A DNA stretch of 64,000 nucleotides, from contig CM052355.1 of the NCBI GenBank assembly GCA_028551475.1, positions 20,239,580-20,303,579 on the forward strand. The letters run 5' to 3'. How positions within the stretch are numbered: position 1 is the first letter of the stretch; each line of letters starts with the position of its first letter. The notes below the pieces were generated by a model. The model made no database searches. It saw only the letters and a list, made by a program, of their open reading frames with translations, and was not told where the DNA came from. Source of the DNA: Casuarina equisetifolia (taxonomy: Eukaryota > Streptophyta > Magnoliopsida > Fagales > Casuarinaceae). This document shows positions 44,701 through 57,981 of the stretch, in pieces. Made by a program: the position numbers and the translations under genes.

Positions 44701-46848
44701 TATGAGAGATATACTTATATCTTTGTTGAATTCCTACTTTTATAAGATATATACTTACTCATTACTTTAAATTAATAGCACAAATTTCATAAAACCCATA
44801 ACATCTTTCCAATCACATTACTTATAGTGTTTAAACTTTTATTTATTTTTCTGTTAATTACTTCACTAATAAATGTATGTTGTAATTTATCAAAGTGTCA
44901 AAATATCTGGAAGAATGTATTTGAAAAAAATAAAAAAAATCCATGGAATCCACTATAGGCATATTCAAGATGGATTGCCTGTATTTTTGATAATTTATAC
45001 TAAAACCCTTTTATGCTTTTCCACTTCGATGAGATTAATTCTGGATTTTATGCATCTTCTAAACTCAAGACCTTTCAAAACTTTAACAAATTATACAAAA
45101 AACTGAGCGTGGAAGAACTATTATGGCCTTACTCTTCTACCCAAAAAAAAAAGAAATAAAAAATAGATTAGGTCAGCTAAGACCACACCTATGGAGATTA
45201 ATTGTAAATCAATCCCCTGAAACATACATGTTATAGATGACTGTAATTATCTGTTCTTGTAATGGAACTAAATTTTTTATTTGATTTAGTTTATTACTTT
45301 TCTATGCAAGTGACATAAAGTATTCTTACTAATTTTTGGGTGGATTTCATAACAAAGGAAGAAAAAGTTACTATGGTTGTTTGATCTAAATCTTTGTAAA
45401 TTCAAGTACTAAATTGATTAAAATTAAAAGGAACGCCTAGAATGTTGAAATGACAGTTGCACATGATAATCGAGAATATTTTCTTAATATATCAACGTAC
45501 AAGATGTCAAATACCATAACCCCCGTGATACAGTCTCAAAAACAAGTCACATGCAAATGGACTTGTTAAGATCAGTATTGCAAATAATACCCGTGATACC
45601 TTCAAATAACAATTTTTTTCGCCGCTACTTGTTAATTATTATCAATTGGTTTGATATAAATAATGAAGATAAAGTTTCTTTTGCAATTATGTAAGGTGAG
45701 AAAGACAGTTTCGTCTGCATTTATGCACCGAAAAGTTGTGCGAGTAACACTCTTCTTCAACTGCCAGACAAACAGCTACTAGGAATTCACGTGCAGAGCA
45801 AAGGGAGTAGATCCAACGACTATGCATCTAGTTGGGGCTATGGATTATTAGGGTTGACTTTATTTTGTGTTCTCCGATGTGATATTGGCTGCATCTAAGA
45901 AATGCCTTCACCACGACTCATCTTCTTGCGGGGCTCCTAAATGTTGTTTTTATTGGTCCCACAACCACCCCGCGCCACCCCCCGCCCCAACCAAAAAAAA
46001 CCCCCAAACCAAAAAAAAAGCAGTGACTCGACCGTATTTACAGAATGAATTATCATTCAATGCTGTAAAGGATTTATTCTATCTTTCTTTGACTAAACAC
46101 AGCTAAAGGACGGTGAACTCTCCTCATGTCACATCGATCGTGCAACCTTTCTATCGAATAATTAAGGTTCTTAAGTCTTAGCACTGAGAAAGACTGAAAG
46201 CAGACTCGATCCGATGTTATTGTGATTAATCAAAGTTAGAAGAATTTAATTACACACAAATAATTGTACTTAGTTGCAATTTTGTATGTTTGACAACTCA
46301 GTCTCATTTTTTTTTTTTTGTAATGATATGGCTTGCATTCTATGTATTTCATTCTCTTTATTTTCAAATAGAAAAAATCTAGAGTTGAGGCAGCAAAATA
46401 GGCAGAAAACATATGAAAAACTAATTTATTGTCTGATATTTCAATATTGTCTATTTTAAATTAGAAGGTCAGAAAACCCAAGTAAAAAATTAAAAGGCTT
46501 TTCTTTCATTTATACTTCATCATAGGAATATTATTTTTTTAAGTAATACTTTCATCGTACAAATACTTTTCTACACATCGAATATTGCTAGACTTTAGTT
46601 TATATAAAGTAAAGTAGATTCAATTTAAACTTCAATAGCAAGATAAAAAATAAAGTTTCCAAGAAATCAGCAACAATTTCTTGAAGAAAAATGAAGAGAA
46701 ACTAGCCCTAAACCCAATGGAACCAGGAATCGAGAAATATGAAACTGTATTTGAATTCGATCCGTGTTCAGTTGGTGTCTCCGCAGTTTAGTTGAAGGAA
46801 ACTCAGGAGCCCAATTTCTTGTTATTTGAAGGCCTAACACATCAGTCA
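41720..46848. other. AT-rich intergenic DNA
   Basis: About 5 kb without a recognisable gene, RNA or element. Open frames here are below 80 codons and look random. A C/A-rich simple stretch lies at about 45,960-46,020. Confidence 0.5.
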
Positions 46849-47464
46849 GTAAATTATTGTCATGCTGTACCAATTCATGATCAGGAAAGTACATACTGGT
46901 CAATGATTATGAACTCGTACAAATTTGTTTGAGTGCTTCATATATGATGGACCTTAAGAGTTAAATGATCATTTATGAAGAACGAAGTTCAGCAGGAGTG
47001 GATGGGACTACTCATCGACAATCCATGGAGAGCCTGCAACCACAGCTTCACACACTGTCAGAAGGAGATGCAGTTATGGGTGTGCATGCTATCCCTGAAG
47101 AGTGCGGTCCAAGTCATTGTGATGACAATATTTCTCAGCAGGTTTCAAGGGAAGACACCATTGATCCTGACAGCATGACTTACAGGCAATTACTTGACCT
47201 GGGAGAGGCAGTGGGAACTCAAAGTCGAGATTTTTCACAGGATCTTGTTAATTTGCTTCCAATTTCAAGGTACAAATTCAGAAACTTCTGCTTAACAAAG
47301 AAATCTGGGAAGAGATGTGTGATTTGTCATATCAGGTATAGAGGAGGGGATCGACAAATAACGTTGCCATGCAAGCATGCGTGCGACGGGAATGCATCAA
47401 TAAATGGCTTAGCATTAACAAGGTATGCCCAATATGCAATACAGAGGTATTTGGAGAGAGTTAA
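46849..47464 (+). pseudogene. BIG BROTHER-type RING-H2 E3 ligase, probable retrocopy
   Basis: Homology starts with VNYCHAVPIHDQESTYWSM in one frame, followed by stops. A 168-codon frame from 46,965 then gives EECGPSHCDDNISQQVS, IDPDSMTYRQLLDLGEAVG, SQDLVNLLP and the RING start RCVICHIRYRGGDRQITLPC. After CKH the expected tail lies in another frame (47,393-47,464: CINKWLSINKVCPICNTEVF), so one base is missing around 47,385-47,392. The ring His of the HxxC pair is also replaced. The BIG BROTHER protein of Arabidopsis limits organ size as an E3 ubiquitin ligase. The copy is continuous where I would expect introns, so it is probably a processed pseudogene; no poly(A) tail or target duplication was found. 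An N-terminal fragment with at least two frame breaks makes function unlikely. Confidence 0.85.
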
Positions 47465-49329
47465 GATATGAAGCATGAAGTTGCAAAATTAACAAGGGAA
47501 ATCCAGTCTTATTTTTTGTTTTTGTTTTTTTGTTTTGGGTTGACGGGATGTATAATACTTGGCTTCTTTAAGAATGGCACTAACTCTTTATTCATATACT
47601 CTTGATCTTGTAGTAAAATCATATATTAAAACTTCATTACAGTGATTTTATTTTTTAATATGAGATTTTCATTTTGGACAAACTTCCATTTAAATGAAGA
47701 CAAAAGCTCTCTAACTTTTGAATTACCTTTTAAATTGGATTTTTAGATCTTCTAACTTCTTATTAAGGATCTTAACTCCTAATGTGGAATTTGTATTTAG
47801 TTTAGAAAGTTATGGATCACAATATTACACTAATATAATTAAAAGTTAATTACTTAAATTATGTTGATAAGTTCCTTAAAATTTTATGAAGCTTAATCTT
47901 TGGGAAATTTGTTTCTATCTGAAAAATACACATCAAAACATATTCTTAAGTGAAATTAAAACTTTTAAGCTAGAAAACGGTATTGAATTGAAATAACAAG
48001 CTACGTACATCAATTGGAAAATCAATGCGCCTGATGCATACATATCGACAATGACACATTGAGCGCCATATGAATTTTTGGCAAAGGAATTGCCCTTTGA
48101 ATCGTCGGACCTCATTCCCATATCATTGTTTAGCAATCTCCTTATACTGTCATTTTCATATACCCTCTTGCCCGTATATGTAGTTTAATAGGATGACTTC
48201 AAAAGGCCACGTTTCATTCCATCTCCTTTAACCTTTATTTTCAGTAAATTTGTCAGAAATCTAACTACTCTTGAATTCGAAAAACTCAAAGAAGCAGACT
48301 AGATTGCTCGTTGCAAATATAGCATTCTGACATGTTTTTATCAATAAGGCAAAGGGGAAAGAAAAGGTGGACATAATAACATAATGTTTATTAATAATTT
48401 TAAAGGGGTTTGACTTTTGTGAATCGACCCCTGCGTACATCATCTGAGGGCACGTGACGTTCAATATAATAATTGCTAAGGTAAGCACAGGTTCCTTATT
48501 CTTTTTCTTAGAGACATTTTGAACTTCAATTTCATCGATGACACCGAAAGGATCAAGAGGGAAAGCTATTATTTTATGCCCCTTTTTGTCATGCACATCT
48601 GGTATGATCATAAAATTAAAAAGTATAACAAATAACGATGCTCATGATGTACATGTTTAAAGTCAAACAAGGCTAGGCTTATGTGCTGGTATATTTTATA
48701 ATAAAACAAGCGATTACTTTTACGAAATCTCTTATGAAACAACATCTTATAAATCATACAGTTATGGATGTTGCGAAAATATGATTATATATAACAAGTA
48801 TTACAAAATTATTATTTTTCTCTACTGAATCTTATTGTAACGTGCAAGTATCTATCTTTATGATATACTTAGATACGACGTGCATAGAACGTAAGTCATT
48901 TGGAGAAAATATTATATATGTGTTACTTAAAGGTGGATACTTCCATTTGTAGAGCTTTTGTTCTAGGGTACAATACACATCTATAAACACCACAGCATGT
49001 GGTTCAATTCTTCTTCCCTGTAGGATATAAAACAACTGAAATTATACCGGCTAAGAAATATTATTCCAAAATTCTCCTTCAACGAAATGAACGTCTTCAA
49101 AAAAGTGAGATTTGACTTCTCAACTGAGTCATTATCTATCTCAAATTAAGTTTCTAATCATATCGTTTCTTTATATGTTTATACGATGTTATTGTACAAA
49201 ATAGTTATGTTGATGCCAAATATAGCATGGCTGACTGTCATTAACCAAGTGATGGAATGCAAATACAACTCCAGCTTGATGGTCCAATAAAAATGGGATT
49301 GGATAATCCTTCATGCAGAATATCTTTTA
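47465..49329. other. AT-rich intergenic DNA
   Basis: The first 150 bases may be 3' untranslated sequence of the retrocopy. Beyond that nothing was recognised; a 116-codon minus-strand frame at 48,261-48,611 has no known domain. Confidence 0.45.
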
Positions 49330-50682
49330 TGTTAGGGAAATTGAGGAATAATGACAATGGATTACAACGACATAAGGATCGAGCTCACTGCATATATAAA
49401 TGTATACACAAAACAGAAATTTTCTGTTTGGCGCATGCACCTTGTCATGTCTTCTGCGCACTGGCAGGTGCAATACCCGTGCAACTACAATGCATGGTGC
49501 TGTCTTCTTCTAGTGGGTTCGACCTGTTGTCAACCCTATTGTGACTTAACTCCTCTCTACCATCTTTCACAATTGCACCTATCAATCTTCCAGAACAAAC
49601 CGATTTGAAATGGGCTGATTTATTATCCTCAATCGTTATCTTCCTTCAGCTACTACTATTGCTAGGATTTCTACCATCCTCTACGTTGATCTCTAAACAG
49701 CCTGACTTTTTCCATTGAATGCCATTGCCGTTAGCCGTGCTTTCCCCTTAATTGGAACTAGCTTCTTCTATAGATCAAGCGGCCACCTCTCTTTGCCAAC
49801 CGTGTAGTAAATTATAAGGTGTTACCAAATTTCCTTCTTGACCATCCATTTTAATCTCTGACGCCAAGCTTTGATAACTCCATTGTTCTTCACCATCTAA
49901 TGCCGCAACTTGAGTTAATGTTTCATATCGCAACAAGCAATTGAACAATCTAATCTTCAATCTAACAGCATTAAAACATATTGAACATTTCCAATCGTGT
50001 CATTGTTTAGCAAAGAACACTTTGATTTGGCCCATAAAAGCTCAAATCTTGATGGAAAATACATAGATTTACACTTTGCAAATCACAATACACAGTTTCG
50101 ACTAGATAATCTCCCTCAATCAACACCAACTTCATCTGAAAAATAAACTTAATTTAAGAAAAGAGAAAATTTGACCTTAAATTGTCATTCTTCTGCTTTT
50201 GAATTGCATCATTTGGATCCACTATGTTTAATCCGTTAACATTTTGGCCATTATCATCCCGCTCTAATACTAGGTTGTTAGGGAAAACTGACAAACAATC
50301 AACAAACTACAACACATAAGGATTGAACACACTACAAATATAAATGCACATGTACTAATACAAAAGAGATTTAAGGAGGTTTGGACCAAACAATGTTCTA
50401 CATTTCCCATAGATTTTCTTTATTTTCCCTCTCTCTAGGCAAGGGTGGTTGCCTCTCTATGAAAGAGACTCGCAAAGCGGCTTTACAAGTTCTCTCAACC
50501 ACCATAGCGATAACAGTAACACTTAGCCACTGAACACTCTCTCCTAATGCAGCGTTATGGTTCTTCTATACTTATCATTTTTATAAAGTAAAACCCTAGT
50601 TATTGCAAATACAAAAATGTTGTTCTAAAAATAAAAGCATTATATTCATGTCATTTAGTGATTGTTATACATGACACTAACA
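49330..50682 (-). mobile_element. Decayed minus-strand LTR element
   Basis: TGTTAGGGAAA plus about 80 following bases occur at 49,330 and at 50,276 in the same orientation. The right copy is a full LTR (50,276-50,682). Beside its inner end is GCTCTAATACTA, the reverse complement of a methionine-type primer binding site, so the element runs leftwards. The left LTR is truncated. The internal 0.85 kb holds no recognised domain. Confidence 0.55.
50276..50682 (-). repeat. 5' LTR of the minus-strand element
   Basis: On the plus strand it reads TGTTAGGG...CACTAACA, with inverted terminal bases, 407 bp. The primer-site complement lies at 50,261-50,272, just outside its left end. Confidence 0.65.
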
Positions 50683-52688
50683 CTTTACAGGTGCTCTGCC
50701 GTATTCACTATTCATAAACAATGTAGTACAAGTCACAGAATGGCTCTACTAATAAGCCACTAGGAACGAAACAAGCGTTCATAGGCGTTGAGAGCAAGAC
50801 GGTAGGTCACTTTCATACCTTTGTAGACCTCCAGCCCTTCTTATTTTCTATTTCGTTGCTTCTCTCTGCCTAATTTAAACTCCAAGGACTAGGTTATGCG
50901 TGCCATTGTAATTGCCACTCTTTAGTTTCAAGGCTTTGACGAGTTATATCCTATGGTTTTCAGCTCCGCCGCGCTTCAAAGGGTCCTCATGGCTTTTTTT
51001 TCTTTTTGCTTTTTTTGGGTAAGTGAGCTCTTCATGTCTCTTCGAGCAGAAAAGAGATGAATTTGAACTATATAATATGCAAGGAAGGTTCAAATCTCCA
51101 TAGTACATTTTTCCAAGCCTCGGACCGTGTCCATATCTACCGGGATCAGCAGGTAATAAACTTTGAAAAATCGAACTGATTTAGATGGCTCGGTGTTTGT
51201 ATGACCTCAAGCCATCGAACCTAGGCACGTTGGGGAAGATGAATACGTAATGAATCTCATCTTTAACGTTAAAACAATATACCCGGCTCAAACGGTGCCT
51301 GTGGATCCCCTTTCCTCCCCCTATTAGGGGACATTATAGGGTTGACTCTGTACATTTTAATTCGTGACATTGCATTTCACTAACTGCTTCGCCTTTGATA
51401 AATCTAATTTATGCAACTTTATACGGTAGCGTGAAAGCAACAGGGATAATTAAAACCTTTGTTGGTTTCAAGCCTGTGCCAGTTGATAAGGGATGCCAAG
51501 CATACACCCTTAGTTGCTTCAGAATGATACATCCTTTTTAATGTGATTAAGGAGAATAGTGTGTATAATTAATATGAGTTTGAAGTGGTAGGACTTTCTC
51601 CAAGAAAAGGTTTTTATCCATACAATATTACTCCTATTCTTTAAAAGACGCATAGGCACGGTTGTCCCGTCATGCTACTTTGAATAAAAGGACAAGAGTC
51701 TAAAGGCAAACCTTTTACACGCCTTGCTCACAGAATTCTAGTATTTGCTTTAGAAAAACGATGCGAGCCAAAAAAGACAGTTGAAAAAATGAGAGGTTAT
51801 TAGACAACCACTAAGTTAACAGTTGCAGCGTAATTGCCCTTCTTTTTCACTTGTCTGGCAGAGAAACAGAACTTCTCGCTCGATTAAGATTTTGCTGAAG
51901 ACCTCTGATCTTGAGGCGAAGCACAAATTTATGAGCACAAAACCAAACAAGGAACGGTAACCACAATCCTGTTCTCCCGATTCCTTTACTTCTCTAGCCT
52001 GGCCGTTTTGTTTTTCCAGGGAATCCCTGAAGTACTTTGTGCTTGCGCAGGGTAGCTTAGGTTCTAATAGGATGTGCTGATGGTGGATAGTCCAGCATGG
52101 AAGCGAAGCTCCTAAAACGGCAGGAGCTACATTTCATAAACTAATATCACAAAAACTTTATCACATATAGTCCCACCATCTGGCAGCGACAATGTTATCT
52201 CTGTCATTTGAGTTGCTATCGGTCCAGTTCATAGTGAGAAACTGTTACGATGTCGTTGCTAACGCACGCCCATAACAGAAGCGTTCCCAATCAATTAGAC
52301 TTGAATTTCCAGGAAAATATTGGGTTGGGGGGGTGGGGGTGGGGGTTGGAATAAGATCATGATGAGTTTTAGGCTCACATTTACTTAAAAACAGAAACTC
52401 CCTAATTCTGTGAGAAAAATGGGAAACGAAATGGGATGGTGGGCTTATTTCACATCGCAATGCATCTTCAAACACAACCTCAGATGTGATTGCACTTACA
52501 ATTATATGCTAATTCAAATTCCGTCATAAATATTCACAAGGCCCACACCTCCTTTCTGAAGATAATGGATGGTCGAAGGTTGTAGCTTCTTCTAACTTTG
52601 GTAAAATGGTTATCACACATTCTCAAAAGTGATAGACACTTTGCGTCTTTTATCACATTGTTACTATTATCAACAATCCGTGGAAAAA
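50683..52688. other. Intergenic DNA of moderate GC
   Basis: No gene recognised. It is less repeat-like than the flanks and could hold regulatory or unrecognised exon sequence; the open frames are short. It contains the G-rich tract described separately. Confidence 0.45.
52322..52348 (+). other. G-rich tract, potential G-quadruplex
   Basis: GGGTTGGGGGGGTGGGGG followed by TGGGGG: four G runs of three or more with loops of one or two bases, the pattern of a stable quadruplex. It lies about 340 bases upstream of the gypsy LTR at 52,689. Confidence 0.8.
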
Positions 52689-53191
52689 TGTCACGACCCT
52701 CTGCCGTGTCAGGTGACACATAGGTATCCACTTGGCTAGCCGACTTTGATCATCAGGGACCACTGTCACACACGGGAAGGCTGGGAGCCTATAAGAAATT
52801 GGAATAGAGAGATGCTGTCACATGCTCATGCCAATGGATGATATCATTTCTCCGGATCCATGTATTGGTAGGAAGCATTCCAGTGTGACAGGGTGCTAGT
52901 GATTTGAGTGGGATAGTGGTAATGATGGAGAGGGGTAGTCTAATTGTATGAAAGAGGGATTAGGGTTCGGGGGAACCAGGGACCTCTATATAAGAACCCA
53001 TGTTGGGAAAAGGCAGGGGGTATGATTTCCTTGTCCAAATTTTGGCTTAATTCCCAATAATTAAATAAACTCCCACAATTTCCTTCCATTCGTCATCATA
53101 GCTCCTAACCAAAAGAAGAAAGGGCCAAATCTATGATTAGATTTCTGTCTCAAAGGTCCGGTTACACACTTTGTGCAATGGTACCGTAACA
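52689..53191 (+). repeat. 5' LTR of the second gypsy element
   Basis: Contains a TATA-like CTATATAAGAAC near 52,985, matched by CTATATAAGTAC in the 3' copy. The end is placed at CGTAACA because the same motif closes the 3' copy. A primer-site-like ACGGCATCAAAGAAGG follows two bases later. Confidence 0.8.
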
Positions 53192-53231
53192 TTACGGCAT
53201 CAAAGAAGGATGATCCTGTTAGAGATAACAC

Positions 53232-54152
53232 GTGTTTCAAACGAATCGAAGACAATTGGCCAAGAAAGAGGCCAAGAATAATTGGCATTTTGCAAAGATA
53301 ATGGAAAACCTTCATCATCTCACTACTTCCATGAATTCTTGGAATGTTAACGAGATTCATGATGAGGACAAGGGTGGGTCCAACAACACTGGTACAAGTG
53401 GGGCAAACCAAAATGGAAGACCTCGGGTGTGGTATGATTTCCCTCATTATGAGGGTGATGATGACCTAGCTAACTTGCTCAATAAAGCAGAGCAGTATTT
53501 CAACTACTATGGTGTTTTATAAAACGAGAAGTTGCATATGGTTGCGTGGAACTTTGAAGAGGATGTAAGAATCTAGTTTAGGGTGTTGAAGGAAGAGTGT
53601 GCCTTTCTTAGGCGATTTTAGCTAGAAAAATCTATGAGATGTTTGGCACTATAAATTATCAAAGTTCCTTTGGGTAATTGATTCAGCTATGCCAAACTAG
53701 GATGGTGGATGAGTATTATAACAAGTTTTCAAAGATATTGCTACAAATTAGCAAATTAACCCCAAAACATTAGGTTGTTTGCTTCATGATGGGGTTAAGG
53801 GGATGGGATGTGGGTGGATGTTCAAGCCAATCACTTAGGTTTGCTTTCTTCAACTCTAGGTTTGGTTTGCATTTATAAGTCCAAGCATCATGGGTATTAG
53901 GTAGTAGTGCTAGCTAAATGCAACGAGGGTATTAGGAGTGGTGCCAACACAACCTTCACTCCACTTCGAAGAATGAGTCTTGCACAAATTGTTGAACGAA
54001 AAGCCAAGGGCTTGTGCTTTCATTGTGACGAAAGGTTCACCCTTAGGCATCAATGCAAAAGGTTGTTCATTGCAGGAGGATCTTGGACAATAGAAGAAAA
54101 GGTGGCAACGAATGCTTATAGGGAGTCAACTTTGGGCAAACCATACAATTAG
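53232..54152 (+). pseudogene. Gag of the second gypsy element
   Basis: An open stretch at 53,232-53,522 reads WYDFPHYEGDDDLANLLNKA, the FPxFxGxD block with a nucleic-acid-binding N part. Frames then break. The zinc knuckle CFHCDERFTLRHQC is intact at 54,015-54,056 inside the open stretch 53,907-54,152. Confidence 0.8.
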
Positions 54153-54179
54153 TGGCAGGTATAGGTAATTTCCATCCTC

Positions 54180-56950
54180 ACGTACTTGTTCTAGTAGATT
54201 TGGGTAGTTTGCACAACTTCTTAAGTGAATAAATGGCTAACTCTTTAGGGTTGAAGGCCAATAAAAGTGAGTCATTGAGTACAAGCAGCCAATAGTGGTA
54301 AGCTAGTAAACTTAGGCCAATGTTTAGGGATGAAGTTGTCACTACAAAGAGTCACCTTTAGGGTGGATTTGTTTCTGGTGCCATTAGTGAGGGTTGATTT
54401 GGTTTAAGGTACTCAATGATTAAGGACCCTTGGTCTTATACTATGGAATTTTGAAAAGTTAAGCATGGAGTTCTCAATAAAAGGAAGCCCATATTAAGCC
54501 AAGGAGGAAATGCACTACTTCACCAGTTAATCAATGTGGAGAGGATGAATAAGGAGTTAGCCAAGGCGTGTGAAGGAATTGTGTTGTGCTTTATGAAGGC
54601 AAGGATAACATAGTTAGGAGAAATGGGTAGTATAAGGAAAAAAGGAAAATTAAAGGAGTTATTAAGTCACTTTAGTGATGTGTTTAGCAAGCTGTGAGGA
54701 CTTTCGGCAATACGGTCCTAGGACCATGCAACAACGCTAAGTTGAGTCAACTTGTGTATGTACAACCATACAAGTATCCCTACATGTAGAAATTAGAAAT
54801 ATAGAAACTTGTATAGGAGTTACTGAAGGTTGGATTCATTCATAGCAACATGTGCCTCTTTTCCTTACTAGTCTTGCTTGTTAAAAAAAAAGATGGCACA
54901 CAGAGGCTTTGCATTAAATATTGAAAGCTAATAAGAAAATGGTCAAGGTTAAATTTACCTTCCTCATGGTGGATGAAGTGTTGTATAAACTACATGGAGT
55001 GGTGGTGTTTACAAAGTTAGATTTATGAGCAAGTTAACACCAAATCTAAATTAATCCCAAGGAAGTACATAAAACTACCTTCCAAACAAAAAATGGGCAT
55101 TATGAATTTTTATTTATGTCTTTTGGGCTAACCAATGTGCCCTTTACATTCCAATCCCTTATGAATTCAATCTTTCATCTATATCTAAGAAAGTTTTTGC
55201 AAGTATTTTTGGATAATATCATGATTTATAGTAGGAATGCATATGAGCATTCAAGACATTTGGAGTTAGTTTTGGAGGTATTGTGAGGCAACCACCTATG
55301 CATGGAGTCCAAATGTGTGTTCATGATTGAGGAAGCTCATTTTTTAGGACATGTGGTCAATCATCAAGGAGTGTTTATGAATTAAGAAGAAATAAGACCA
55401 ATTGTGGAATTGGAATAACCAAGTATAGTGAAGCAATTGCATGGTTTCCTTGGATTGGCATTTTATTTAAGGGTTTGGCAGTTTCACAGCACCCCTAACG
55501 ACGTTATTGAAAAAAAGGCAATTTGAATAGGCCAAGTTGTTAAAGGTCTTTGAAGCTCTCAAATGAGCCATTTCAGATGCTTCTATATTGGCTTTGTGTA
55601 ATTTTGAGCTTCCTTTCATAGTGAGGTTGGAGTTATCTTCATCTAGTAAGGAAGATTGATTACCTACTTTAGCAATGTCATTCATGGGAGGAATTTAGGG
55701 CTTGTGACATATGAAAAAGAGATGATGGCTTCAGTCTTAGTGGTACAATGTTGACATCATTACTTGCTAGGAAATTGATTTGTAGTGGTAATCAATCAAT
55801 AAAGTCTTTGCCATCTTTAGGATCAATGTTTACTGACCTTAGCCCAACATCAATGGCTAACTAAATTGATGGGATTTGATTTTGAAACCCACTAAACAAT
55901 TAGGAAGGTGAAGATGATAGCCAATGCTCTATCACGGCTACATGAGCCAAAGGAGCTCGAAGAGGAATTAAGAAAGGAGGAAGAAGACAAGTTAAACGGT
56001 GCCATTCTAAGGGTTAAATGGGCCTCTAAGGAGTGCTAGCTTGTGAAAAAGGTCTTAGACTTGGCCCAAATCCTTACATTTATGGGCCAACTTGAGAGCA
56101 TAACTATGGGACAAGTAGCTCAATCCATTTCCAGTGAAAGCTTAACCTAAGTGGTAGAAAGCCTTTTTCACCAAGGAATCGAAAGAATAGAAGAAGTCAA
56201 AGTGAGTCTAACAATGAGTGAATGTTTCATTATGTTTGAACCAATGCTAAAATGGGTTAACACTATGAAAGAAGAAGTGTTTGGATATGCTAACCTAGAG
56301 GAATTGCTCACTAAGACTATATTGGGCAAAGTTTTAGGTCCCTAGAAGCACTACCCAATTGAGTGATTTTGTTTTTTTTGAACAGCATGATTATCTACCT
56401 AATAATTTAGACTTCATACTAACCATTATTTCTTGATCAATTTTATTGATGGCTTGCTAATGTCCTTTGGTAAAAACTCTATTCCTATGGTAGTTGATTG
56501 ATTAAGTTCACTTATTTCCTTTTGTTAAAGCTTCCATATTCAATAAAATCAATGCCCAAGTATTTTTTGACAATGTATTGAAAATATATGGTATGCCTAA
56601 GGAATTGGTCTATGATCGTGAGCCCCTACTCATTTGTAATTTTTGGAAAGAACTTTTAAATCATAGGGAACCAATTTTTGCTACTCCATTACTTAACACT
56701 TGCAGTCTATTGGGCAAATAGAATGGTTAATTGTACAATCGAGATGTATCTCTAATGCTTCATTAGGGAGGAATTGAGGAGTTAGGCCAAATGGATTTCT
56801 TAGGCAAAGCATAGCTACAACATAAGCTACCATTCAACAATAGGTAGAATGCCCTATGAAGTTGTATTTGGAAAGAACTCTTAAGCTACATTCTGGGAGC
56901 CACCAGTATAATGTCAATGGACAAGACAATCCAAGATCATGATGCATATG
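54180..56950 (+). pseudogene. Pol of the second gypsy element
   Basis: The protease site reads VDLGSLHNFLSE near 54,190, with Leu for the Ser of DSG. The RT gives LLVKKKDGTQRLCIKY near 54,870, MGIMNFYLCLLG near 55,090, and FLDNIMIYSRN near 55,210 in place of a DD active site. RNase H pieces follow to 55.95 kb. The integrase core is readable as NAQVFFDNVLKIYGMPKEL and ELLNHREPIF at 56.55-56.67 kb, with the zinc finger poorly preserved. Non-functional. Confidence 0.8.
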
Positions 56951-57029
56951 TTAAGACTAGCATTCAAACCTAGGTCTTTTGGCAAAGTGGTTGAGACACA
57001 ATTGCTTTCTTATGCTAGTAGACGATACC

Positions 57030-57370
57030 ATTTCTTCATATCTGTGTATTGGTAAAAAGCATTTTAGTGTGACAAAATGCTAGTGATTAGGTTGGGTTAA
57101 TGGTAATGGTGGAGAAGGTAGTTTGATTGTGTGTAAAAGGGATTAAGGTTTGGGGGAACTAAGGACCTCTATATAAGTACTAATGTGGTGAAAGGGTAAG
57201 GGGTATGATTTCCTTGTCCAAGTTTTTAGTTAATTCCCTATAATTACATAAACTTGCTCTATTTCCTTCCATCAACCATCATGGCTCCTAACCGAAAGAA
57301 GAATCAAATCCAAGGTTTGATTTCCATCTCAAAGGTCTAGTTACACATTTCGTGCAGTGGTATCGTAGCA
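57030..57370 (+). repeat. 3' LTR of the second gypsy element, 5'-truncated
   Basis: Aligns with the right part of 52,689-53,191 from the ATGTATTGGTA region onwards. The first roughly 150 bases of the LTR are missing or unrecognisable, so internal DNA joins the LTR in its middle. Confidence 0.75.
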
Positions 57371-57981
57371 AACAAGCTTTTTATGGTTGCATTAATTTGA
57401 CTTACTAAGTGTTCGTTTATGTCTTAACATGTGTAAGTCTGTTTTTATATTTAGTCATGAGCATGTTTTGAGTAAGTTTGTTATTTAGTCATGATTGCAC
57501 CACTTATGGGTCAATTTTCTAATGGTTTAGGTTTTATACCTTGCCCTATGTATTTTCAAGCAAGTGTTATATTCTTGTTAACCTATGCTATCAATATAAA
57601 TGACTAAGCTAATGACCTTTTTTCTTTTTAAAAAGAAAGTCCCACTTCCCAATACATAAAAGTTAACTTTTTTTATGAAGGGTAACTTGAAACATCATAG
57701 CTTCTAAAGAAAGAATTCAAAATGAAAATAGATTAAAGAGAAATTTCTCTTCTAACAAAACCCAAAACCTAAAATAGGATAGTTTTAAGGAATTTTCTTT
57801 TCGATAAACAAATAGGGCAAGGAATTTGTGATGTCTTGAAATTGGGATTTCTAATGCTTGATGAAGAATACAAGTGAATTAATCCCTATTTATAATTTTA
57901 TCATAGGTGAATTTACAAGGAAAATAATCTATACTAGGAAGATAAAATCAATATCCATTGATGACCTAATTCTCTAACTTT
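57371..57981. other. Unassigned AT-rich DNA
   Basis: Nothing recognised between the gypsy LTR and the TRIM-like element. Confidence 0.4.

Larger units (their letters stand above)
52689..57370 (+). mobile_element. Dead Ty3/gypsy element, 3' LTR truncated
   Basis: The 5' LTR (52,689-53,191) starts TGTCACGACC and ends CGTAACA. The related 3' copy keeps only the right two thirds and ends CGTAGCA at 57,370. Flanks AAAAA and AACAA may be a target duplication with one mismatch. Between them lie gag with a zinc knuckle, protease, RT, RNase H and integrase pieces in gypsy order. The element is short (4.7 kb) and full of stops, with internal deletions. Confidence 0.85.

Noticed and set aside
45955..46025. 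C/A-rich stretch as a possible structured element
   Set aside because: Simple low-complexity runs without inverted repeats.
57351..57370. Placing the second gypsy LTR end at GTGCA so that primer-site-like sequence would follow both LTRs
   Set aside because: This would require the right LTR to belong to another element. Ending both LTRs at CGTARCA gives CA ends, a primer-like site after the left LTR only and a near target duplication, so it was preferred.
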